DNA from: a virus
Virus record (IMG/VR): IMGVR_UViG_3300025769_001131
Span: 1-20,173 of that record
Reading direction: 5' to 3' (one strand)
DNA: 20,173 bases
Positions 7,409 through 15,177 of this stretch are shown one piece after another. The position numbers and the translations under genes were made by a program. The notes under the pieces were generated by a model, which was not told the DNA's origin, made no database searches, and saw only the letters and a list, made by a program, of their open reading frames with translations. Numbering within the stretch: the stretch's first letter is position 1; each line of letters opens with the position of its first letter.

Positions 7409-10400
7409 TACAATTTAATGATGTAGTTGATCGCCAGATATGGCTGTCTAATGTCTATGGGATCATTATTCATTCCGTTTGCATCAAAATTTGGATCTGG
7501 TCTAAAACCAGCAACTGGTCTTAGTCCATAGTCTTGTAGGTAGTTTGCCTCTAAATTAACTTGTTGACCTTGAACGGTTTCTGCGATTTTCGACGGAATG
7601 GCAACACCTTTTAGATCTGTCCCCAACCCCCCCGGTGATTGATATTGATATGCAAAACCAGATATTGCACCTAATGGTGCGATATCTGCGTTAGGATTAA
7701 CACCGAAAGATTCATATCTTTTAGCAATAAGATGATAAACTTCATCGGCAGGTTCTGTTGTTTGTTCAAAACCAGTGCTGGTAAGTATATTAAAATCCAT
7801 AACAGTATTTCTAAGAACCGGATCACTTTCGTTCAGGTCGCCCAATCCAAATTGGTGAGTATGTTTTGGAAGTTGGCTCGAACTCAAAGTAAATGTATTT
7901 ACTCCACCCCTTGATGCCAATGGATTTGATCCATCTGAACCAAGAGGAACTCTACTTCTTAAATCAGGAACTCTAAACTGCGTAGACAATTCTCCTCCAG
8001 TGTTATAAGTAGTTCCTATTCTAGCAAAAAGTGAAGCATAGTCTCCAATTCGAGAATAGAGTCCTCCATCACACAATAGGAATCCGCTGGGAACAGGATT
8101 TTCAGTGGTGATGTTACCAGCATAGGGAAGAATGCTTCCTACCGGAATGGATCGACGAATTATATCCTGACCTTCCTCTGTTAAAGTTGGATCTCGAAGA
8201 GGAACCGCAGAAACGGATTGTATGATTGGAACTTGACTAGCATTTCCACTGTTTTGAGCATCGTCTCCCATCAAAACCACTTTGATTTGATACTGATTGA
8301 ATGCACCAATATTTTCTGACCCTTCGGATATAAATCTAACAACACCCGGAGTTAAGCCTTGTGGTTTAACTTCACTGAATGGTGTGCTGCTGTCTCCTTC
8401 GGGAACAAGTTCAATCCAATTGTTGTCATCAAAATTTCCACTTGGTGTATCTGGTCCTTGAATCTTTGCAAAGACTCTAACCTTAGACTCACCCAAGAAA
8501 GATCCTTCAACAAAAGCAGCAATATTATGTGCAGTTGTATCCAGTGTTACCTTTCTAGAAATATATCTTGATCTATTCGTTGCAACTCTTGAAGTTGGAC
8601 TTAGTTCTTCCACGATTGCCGCGGCATCATCGTTGTTTGCCATGTATTCAATAGCAACCACACCAAACCTATCTCCATCTATCATTGGAGAAACTGCTTC
8701 AGTTCCAGCATCAGGAAGAAGAAGAGAACTTACTTCTAGTTGTTGAGTTTCTGTTATAATATACTTTTCAGTCAATTGAAGAGACAGTGTTTCGTTGAAA
8801 TTAATTCTTCTTGTATCGAGACCACTAGCAACAGTTTCGCCCGTTAGAAGATTTGTCAAACGAACATTCTGGTTGACTTGCTCATTGGTGTGGAAATACA
8901 GAGCATGTGCTGGTTTTGTTTGAGTTAGATTTGTCTTGAATTTGATTGTCGTAAGAGTTGAATCTACATCAAACACACACCTGTTGATGTTCATCTTCAA
9001 ATACTGATCCAATACACTGTATGATTGTCCATTGTTGAGTGGCAAATGCATTTGACGAATGTATCTTGGACGAATTACGGTGGAAACTGGAACTAGTTCA
9101 TTTCCATCTATTCCTCTTGCACGACTTCCTTCTACACCCATGTAAAGTTCGTAGTCTGTAGAGTTTCCTGATATACAGATTGCGTATGACTTTCCGGGAC
9201 GAAGATATACTGGAGTCGAGAACTCAAAATTGGTCCCTCCAGTGGCTTCAGTTGCATTATGATCTGACACCACCACAACATCATCCAGATTTTTAGTTAC
9301 CTCAGAGAAAGGAAGAACTTTGTATGGGTGGGGAGATCCTTGATACATTGGTCGAATTGAAAGTTTAACTGGAGGCTTATTTGCTGCCTGTTGTTCAGCA
9401 GTTGGTTTCTTGGCAAAGAATAGAGTGATATCACTCAACATCAATCCGTTTCTGAAATTGGTTGGATCAATGTATATTTCTTGGGCAAATGGTGTGACAG
9501 AATTAAGCACAGGAGACAGGTTTCCATCTGCATTTGCTTCATAGTAGTCCTCAGAAACATCTTCGGTGTTTGAGGCTTTTCTTCTGGTTATCGCTGGTCT
9601 TGCTGAGAAGATGTCATTGCTTCTGGTATCAAGTAATCCTTCTGCATGATAAATTGCATCTGCACTTGATGATGAAATTACGAGTGAGGCTTGATCTTGA
9701 ATTCTAACTAGTTTCTTTCCTGTAAGGAATGTTCTTGATGGAATATCAAAGGAGCCTGTTGCTTCTCCGTTTTCGTTCGTTGATACTGCTTGAACAACTC
9801 TAGTTCCCTCAAAATATACAGAATGAATTGTGTTGGGTTTCAAGTTTTTAGCAGTAAATGTAATTGTTCGGCTTCTTGCGTATGGAACAACACTCAAATC
9901 AACAATCTTGTCTCCAATCTTTCTGGTGATCTTGTCCGACAAAATTCTAGAGACAAAAGAAGATCTTTTTGGTGCGCTGTAGTCCGATCCAGAGGAGGAA
10001 TGTTCTATGTTAATGTCATTTCTTTTTCTCGAACCAAACCAAAGAGTTTCCCAGTCTCTCCACTGAGAGCCAAATCCTCTTGTTCTGCCTCTTTGGTATG
10101 CAACAATATTACTTTCCCAGTTGTCTACTTCACCAACAATATTTACCATAACCTTTGGTTTTATGATAGCGGAGAAATAAGGATCACTGCTTGGAGATAG
10201 TTGCAGAGTACCCAAGAAATCAGGAATACCAAATTGATTTACCTTTATTGTGTCGCTAGATAAAACATTTGAGGTATAGATTGTAGTATCATGCGTTAAC
10301 ATATAAATGTTGTCGCTTGTTTTCTTGGTGTTTGATCCTAGTTCTGCACCAGTAAGACCCATGTGGTGGAAAGAAGATTCGAATGCTGGTCTTAATGTTC

Positions 10401-13242
10401 CATCTTCTGGATCAATGGAGCAGTTGTGATCTCTAACGGATGTGACTGTGTTGTTATGTCCAATAAAGGTATCTACAAAGACAGTGTTGTTTGAACCAAC
10501 GAAATATTCTGGTTTAAACGCTTTCGCTTGGCTGATTGCTCTTGCTTCAAGATCTCTTGTATACGCCCAATATTGATCGTATTGTTGAGTTTGTTCTATT
10601 TCATTGATTCCAGACATTGTAGTTCTTTGGTTGTCAATGTGACGATACTTAATATCATCTGGAGAAACTGTATATGCTGGAACCTTAAATTCACCTAATG
10701 TCATCTGTGTTACTTGCGTCTGCGGAGCAACAGGAGTATTTGATGGAATTCCTTGTATTAATTTGAATGTTCTGTCAGAATCTATCACCAACTTGTCAAT
10801 TCTTGGCATGTAGTGAACATAAGAAACAAAAGAACCAAATGCTGGACTGGGCATAGCAACTACCTGTGGTTCACCACTTCCGTTGTCAAACCTAGCATTC
10901 TCCTCTGAAACCGCAACAGGTCTAAAGTCAAATGCATCGGCAAGACTGTATTTTTCTCCAGTTTCTGTGTCAGTAAATACAGGAATGTCGTCATAGGTAA
11001 AGTTGTCCGTTATTGGATATGAATCTACTGTAAAGGGACCATTTCCAGCATGACTAAATCTCTTATAAGACACGGTGTTTAACTTTAGTTTTCCTGTGTC
11101 TGCATCAGTTCCACAAGTAAAACCTGCTTTCAATATCAATCTGCTGTTATAATATGCTTCGTTTGTGTGATTTACATCTAGATCAAATCTATCAGTTACA
11201 TCGCCAAACTCATCCGTTATTGATGTTACTTCATAGACATCTGCATGATCAAGAACAACAATGGTTTCATCGTCCGAGCCGACTTCACCACCCAAAGAAG
11301 GAGTAGTGAGTTCTGTTTCTACTAGCGTTTTAGTTCTTATGTTGTTTTCTGGGTTTGTTGATTCTGATACCCATCTCTGTGTTGCTATTACTGTTCCCTG
11401 TCCGTTTGGTTGAGCAATAGATCCACTAGGAATGCTGATTGTTAGTGTTTTTGGTGATGCATTGTTGTTTATTTGAAGATTTAAGTCAACACCAACTCTG
11501 AGCATTGTTGCACCTGCTCCCGATGCGTTGTTTCCATAATATACCACATAGTTGGTATAGTTAGAATCCAAGAAAGGAAATTCAGATGTAACAGTGGCAG
11601 AACTTCCACTCATCTCAAAGTTATAAGGTTTTTTAACGATAAACTGAGAGGGTAGATCATCTCTATTTGTTTTGATGAGACCACTTCCAATAGGAGCCTT
11701 GAATATTTGTCTGGAAGATCCCGGATTTTTCAACAGAACATCTAGATTGGGTTCGGACAATCTAAATCTATTCGTTTTATTATCATCAGAGCCAACCGTT
11801 CCATCTTGAACCGATATGTCCGTTAGGTCTTTAAATCTTTTGCCCTCGTTCATTCTTATGTTAAACAAGAACAGTCTAAATTCACCTCTTACTTCGTTGT
11901 AATCTTCGTTTGCACCTATAGCCATTTCTTGAATGGTTCTTATGTTGCATGTTCCAATTGTCTCGAACGTACCATCTTCATTTCTTCTCTCGATGTTTGC
12001 TGCTCTTTGGTTTGTAAACATATCCCTATCTGTATCAGTAACTGGACCCCAAGCATTGAACTCTGCTTCTATAGTTACATAATTTTTGCTTGGTGTGTTT
12101 AGGGTTACTACTCTCAGTGTTTCTTGATGGTCTTCACCGTTCGCTCTTTCTATGGGAAAATAAGATGGGACGATTGTTTCAAATTCATAGCCATTTACAT
12201 ATGCTTTTCCAGAAGAAATTTGAATAGCATGAAAGTCTTCATTTTCAGTACCAAAAGCATCTTGGTGTGTTAGAGTGGTTACTTGAAATGGAGATACTGT
12301 ATAATGACCAGATTCATCATAGGTTCTTCTAGCAAGTGTTTCTTCAAAAATTGCATAGTCAGTATATCTTACTTGCTTTGTTGTGTTTCCTTGATCAATC
12401 CGAACAAGTTCAAAGAAACTTTCTCTGTTGGTTTCTGTTAGTGGAATTTGATCGAGTTTAAGTTCTACCTTGTAACGATCTGCACCGGGAGAGTTGAAGT
12501 TGTAAAAACCAAAAGATGGATCTTTAAGTGTTTCATCTTGATCGGCTGTTACTATTTCTCTTTCGATTCTAAAACCAACACTAGTAGATGGATTTACATA
12601 ATCTCTATAAATTGCACCACCTGCGCTTGTTGCGGTAGATGAAGATGCTGCAATTGTTCCTGCATCACTTTTGAGGAGAAACCCATCGGCATAGAAAAAT
12701 CCCTCTGCAATAGAAACGATGTTACTTGCTTGTGCAATTGCGGGTGGTTCGTTTGTATTATTTGATTTAATGCTTACTTCAATAACAGGTAGAGTTTCTT
12801 GTATTGTTAAAGTTTCGCCTGCTGAGAAATTACTCCCTGTTGTGTAGTTTGCAAAGAAAATCTGATATCCATCATCTTGATATGTGGTACTTCGATCTGC
12901 ATATGCGACTATGGTTGCTTGAACTCCAGAATTATTTCTGATTGTCTTGCCGAGAAACGATTTTAATTGTTCTTCTGTAAAGATTGTTCCTGTGTTGTCA
13001 AGTCTGACTGCAATTGAAGATGACTCTGTGATTTCACCGCCCCGTATAACTGCTCCTTCTTCAAAGAAGTGATCACCAAGTCTTTCAATCTGATTTTGAA
13101 GGATGGTTTGTAGTTGAGTTATCTCTCTTGCTTGAAGAGGAAAACCCGGTCTTGACATGATTCGGAGAAACTTTTTGTTCTCATCATAATCATCGTAGTA
13201 AGGTACGCCGCCATGAATATCGTTTCTGTATGATTTAGCCAT
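7408..13242 (-). CDS. Giant baseplate/fibre protein: DUF4815-like N-terminus plus tail-collar tip
   Basis: At 1944 residues this is the largest gene in the window. The N-terminus (YYDDYDENKKFLRI 15-28, PGFPLQAREITQLQ 32-45, LGDHFFEEGAVI 55-66) matches my recollection of DUF4815, found in large phage structural proteins. Around 1117-1200 there is an Ig-like beta segment (ITFTAKNLKPNTIHSVYFEG), then a conserved-looking module from FAQEIYIDP (about 1249) to VLPFSEV. The C-terminus is a phage tail-collar domain: VGSILPYAG near 1700, PSGFLLCDGG, TQFRVPDLRSRVPLG, then LPKHTHQ near 1795. The HTH spacing recalls the zinc-binding HxH of the T4 gp12 receptor-binding tip. The last residues, RQPYLAINYIIKL, are also typical of collar-domain ends. 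It occupies the T4 gp9-gp12 interval. The ribosome site GGGAAAAG follows the gp8 stop. Confidence 0.88.
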   Translation of the reverse strand: MAKSYRNDIHGGVPYYDDYDENKKFLRIMSRPGFPLQAREITQLQTILQNQIERLGDHFFEEGAVIRGGEITESSSIAVRLDNTGTIFTEEQLKSFLGKTIRNNSGVQATIVAYADRSTTYQDDGYQIFFANYTTGSNFSAGETLTIQETLPVIEVSIKSNNTNEPPAIAQASNIVSIAEGFFYADGFLLKSDAGTIAASSSTATSAGGAIYRDYVNPSTSVGFRIEREIVTADQDETLKDPSFGFYNFNSPGADRYKVELKLDQIPLTETNRESFFELVRIDQGNTTKQVRYTDYAIFEETLARRTYDESGHYTVSPFQVTTLTHQDAFGTENEDFHAIQISSGKAYVNGYEFETIVPSYFPIERANGEDHQETLRVVTLNTPSKNYVTIEAEFNAWGPVTDTDRDMFTNQRAANIERRNEDGTFETIGTCNIRTIQEMAIGANEDYNEVRGEFRLFLFNIRMNEGKRFKDLTDISVQDGTVGSDDNKTNRFRLSEPNLDVLLKNPGSSRQIFKAPIGSGLIKTNRDDLPSQFIVKKPYNFEMSGSSATVTSEFPFLDSNYTNYVVYYGNNASGAGATMLRVGVDLNLQINNNASPKTLTISIPSGSIAQPNGQGTVIATQRWVSESTNPENNIRTKTLVETELTTPSLGGEVGSDDETIVVLDHADVYEVTSITDEFGDVTDRFDLDVNHTNEAYYNSRLILKAGFTCGTDADTGKLKLNTVSYKRFSHAGNGPFTVDSYPITDNFTYDDIPVFTDTETGEKYSLADAFDFRPVAVSEENARFDNGSGEPQVVAMPSPAFGSFVSYVHYMPRIDKLVIDSDRTFKLIQGIPSNTPVAPQTQVTQMTLGEFKVPAYTVSPDDIKYRHIDNQRTTMSGINEIEQTQQYDQYWAYTRDLEARAISQAKAFKPEYFVGSNNTVFVDTFIGHNNTVTSVRDHNCSIDPEDGTLRPAFESSFHHMGLTGAELGSNTKKTSDNIYMLTHDTTIYTSNVLSSDTIKVNQFGIPDFLGTLQLSPSSDPYFSAIIKPKVMVNIVGEVDNWESNIVAYQRGRTRGFGSQWRDWETLWFGSRKRNDINIEHSSSGSDYSAPKRSSFVSRILSDKITRKIGDKIVDLSVVPYARSRTITFTAKNLKPNTIHSVYFEGTRVVQAVSTNENGEATGSFDIPSRTFLTGKKLVRIQDQASLVISSSSADAIYHAEGLLDTRSNDIFSARPAITRRKASNTEDVSEDYYEANADGNLSPVLNSVTPFAQEIYIDPTNFRNGLMLSDITLFFAKKPTAEQQAANKPPVKLSIRPMYQGSPHPYKVLPFSEVTKNLDDVVVVSDHNATEATGGTNFEFSTPVYLRPGKSYAICISGNSTDYELYMGVEGSRARGIDGNELVPVSTVIRPRYIRQMHLPLNNGQSYSVLDQYLKMNINRCVFDVDSTLTTIKFKTNLTQTKPAHALYFHTNEQVNQNVRLTNLLTGETVASGLDTRRINFNETLSLQLTEKYIITETQQLEVSSLLLPDAGTEAVSPMIDGDRFGVVAIEYMANNDDAAAIVEELSPTSRVATNRSRYISRKVTLDTTAHNIAAFVEGSFLGESKVRVFAKIQGPDTPSGNFDDNNWIELVPEGDSSTPFSEVKPQGLTPGVVRFISEGSENIGAFNQYQIKVVLMGDDAQNSGNASQVPIIQSVSAVPLRDPTLTEEGQDIIRRSIPVGSILPYAGNITTENPVPSGFLLCDGGLYSRIGDYASLFARIGTTYNTGGELSTQFRVPDLRSRVPLGSDGSNPLASRGGVNTFTLSSSQLPKHTHQFGLGDLNESDPVLRNTVMDFNILTSTGFEQTTEPADEVYHLIAKRYESFGVNPNADIAPLGAISGFAYQYQSPGGLGTDLKGVAIPSKIAETVQGQQVNLEANYLQDYGLRPVAGFRPDPNFDANGMNNDPIDIRQPYLAINYIIKL
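7627..7633 (-). repeat. Seven-G homopolymer tract in the collar-tip coding region
   Basis: The coding strand reads CCGGGGGGGTTGGGG here, with seven consecutive G, encoding the PGGLG of residues near 1870 of the 1944-residue protein. This is the most G-rich run I noticed in an AT-rich window. Loss or gain of one G would alter or truncate the last 70 or so residues. Confidence 0.9.
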
Positions 13243-13250
13243 CTTTTCCC

Positions 13251-15167
13251 TTAAAAGTCAATGTTTATCTTGAATATGTCAGCCTGCTCTGCTGATCTAG
13301 TTACAGGATCTATACTTGATATGTATAAAAGTTGTCCAGAAAAAAGATTGAGTTCTGGCGGTGAAACTGATTCTATGGTTAGATCTAGTCCATCAACTGA
13401 CAATGTTTCTCCTCCAGTGAAACCCAAAGCACCAGAAGAGGAACCCGGATAAACATTGGTGATGTATAGATCTCCACTAGAACCCCGAATGTTATCAAAA
13501 TACAAGACATTTCCGACAGAACCACTACTGCCAGTCACACCATAATCTATTGTTATGTCTCGATATGGATCTTCTGGATCAAATGAATTTCCATCATTTC
13601 TTCCAATGCTTAGTTTGTGAGAGCATCTATATGTTTCTAGATTACTAGGACGAATTGAATCCTCAAACAAAGTGTTTGTCACTTCTGCCGTTTTGTTTGT
13701 AAATGTGTATCCATCTGTGTTGTTTCCGCTGAAGATGTAAACTGTTTCTCCGTTGATAAACGGTGAGTTAAGTCCATCTAAGGTGACTTGCGCTCTTGCT
13801 GTTCCATAACTAATGAACTGCCTTGATTTCCCCAGATTGTATGATTGTGAGCCAAATACAAATTCACCGTTTTCAATAAAAGTGGGAGAAAAGGTTATTC
13901 CCTTTGGAATCAAATCAACTTTCGTTTGCTTATATGCAACAGTTCCAACAACCTTTCCAGCATTGTCATACGAAAAGTTTATGGTTGGAGATAACCAAAG
14001 TCCATACTGTCTATAATCATTTCCAATGACTGCTCGATCTCCCTCATCTCCAGACAATCGAGTTAGAATAGAAACTCTTCTCACATTGAGATCAAAGATA
14101 GGATCTCTTCCGAGACCTTTGGCTGGATTTATATTCACATTTAAAACGGTTGCAGTTGGTGATGCTACGGGAGATATGGTTGCTTCCGCAAACGAATAAT
14201 TAGATCCAGAATTTACCAACACAATAGAATCTATCTTGTTGTCTGTGTAAATTCCCATTTTGGCATATGCACTTGCTCCAGTTCCATCTCCGGTTATGTT
14301 TACACTAGGAATTATTTCATACTTACTTCTAATATTTAATGGATCTAGGCTTGCATCAAATGCAGATTCTATGGTTGCTGTTTTTGTTTGACCAACATAG
14401 TCAGTGATTTTTCTGAACTGACCTACACCGGGACCAGACACTATTCTTATTGTATAGTCATTATATACATCATCTGATGAAGATGCTTTGCTATCGAGCC
14501 GTATTGAATTTGTTTCTACTGCTCTAATATAATGCTCATCTGATGGTCGAATTACATAGGAGTATCCAGAACCCGTTGTGCTTACACTTATTCCGTCAAG
14601 TCTTCCTGTTCCAACATTGTATTGAACATTGTATTGAAGTTGTCTGTCTTGATTGTCTGTATATGGAAACGGTTTATTTTCATAAATGGGAACTTCAATC
14701 ATTGGAATGTAGTTTTCATCTATAAAATCTCTCAAGTTTTCGGGAACCTTAAACAAAAACTTCCAGATATAACCGTTGCTAAGATAAATCGGAGAGGTAT
14801 CTGTTCCTTTTGGCTCTTCTAGAGATTTTCTTCCACCACCAGCAGAGATACAAGCATAGACATTGTTTTCACTTGTATGGACATAAAAATTTCTTTGTGT
14901 GTTGTCTTCAGTATATGACCAAGGTTGATATATTGTTCCTTGTGTCCAGTTGACTCTGTTTATCATCAGAGAGACTTTATCATCGTCCAACAGTTTCACT
15001 GTCTGTATTTGTCTTCTGGTTTTACTTTCCTCTTCAATACTGTTTTTCCCGTTGGGTGTAGTTGCAGTATTAGCAATGAAGAATCCAACACTGTTGTCCA
15101 AAGACGTAAACTGTCTTTGAATTTCTCTTGCCATGAAGGTTTTTAGTTTGTTGCTGAATTGCGTCAT
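13251..15167 (-). CDS. 8: Baseplate wedge protein gp8 (with long C-terminal extension)
   Basis: gp8 is a dimeric component of the baseplate wedge that binds gp6, gp7 and gp10 in T4. The N-terminal portion fits the family: LKTFMAREIQRQF (8-20), VGFFIANT (27-34), then the most telling stretch from FYVHTSENNVYACIS (94-108) through SLEEPKGTD (115-123) to LSNGYIWKFLFKV (129-141). The N-terminal part of about 200 residues is followed by some 400 more that are strand-rich with many Ser, Gly and Thr (for example GSGYSY, GSSGSVGNVLYFDN, GSSSGALGFTGGETL). T4 gp8 has only 334 residues, so this protein is nearly twice as long. It lies 10 bp after the gp7-position gene, with GGAAAAG as ribosome site. The gp8 call is secure for the N-terminal part; the extension is of unknown role. 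Confidence 0.85.
   Translation of the reverse strand: MTQFSNKLKTFMAREIQRQFTSLDNSVGFFIANTATTPNGKNSIEEESKTRRQIQTVKLLDDDKVSLMINRVNWTQGTIYQPWSYTEDNTQRNFYVHTSENNVYACISAGGGRKSLEEPKGTDTSPIYLSNGYIWKFLFKVPENLRDFIDENYIPMIEVPIYENKPFPYTDNQDRQLQYNVQYNVGTGRLDGISVSTTGSGYSYVIRPSDEHYIRAVETNSIRLDSKASSSDDVYNDYTIRIVSGPGVGQFRKITDYVGQTKTATIESAFDASLDPLNIRSKYEIIPSVNITGDGTGASAYAKMGIYTDNKIDSIVLVNSGSNYSFAEATISPVASPTATVLNVNINPAKGLGRDPIFDLNVRRVSILTRLSGDEGDRAVIGNDYRQYGLWLSPTINFSYDNAGKVVGTVAYKQTKVDLIPKGITFSPTFIENGEFVFGSQSYNLGKSRQFISYGTARAQVTLDGLNSPFINGETVYIFSGNNTDGYTFTNKTAEVTNTLFEDSIRPSNLETYRCSHKLSIGRNDGNSFDPEDPYRDITIDYGVTGSSGSVGNVLYFDNIRGSSGDLYITNVYPGSSSGALGFTGGETLSVDGLDLTIESVSPPELNLFSGQLLYISSIDPVTRSAEQADIFKINIDF
14614..14637 (-). 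repeat. Tandem 12-bp duplication inside gp8
   Basis: The plus strand carries two adjacent copies of AACATTGTATTG, giving QYNVQYNV in the protein near residues 178-185. It keeps the frame and looks like a simple replication-slippage duplication. Confidence 0.85.
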
Positions 15168-15177
15168 GTCTTTTCCG

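Noticed and set aside
9790-10200. Plus-strand open frame of 136 codons inside the giant tail gene
   Set aside because: It is antisense to conserved parts of the 1944-residue protein, is rich in Cys, Asn and Ser as expected from a shadow frame, and has no recognisable motif.
14125-14136. Late promoter-like GAATATAAATCC on the minus strand
   Set aside because: It differs from the T4 TATAAATA box at the last base and lies deep inside gp8, far from any gene start. AT-rich DNA gives such matches by chance.
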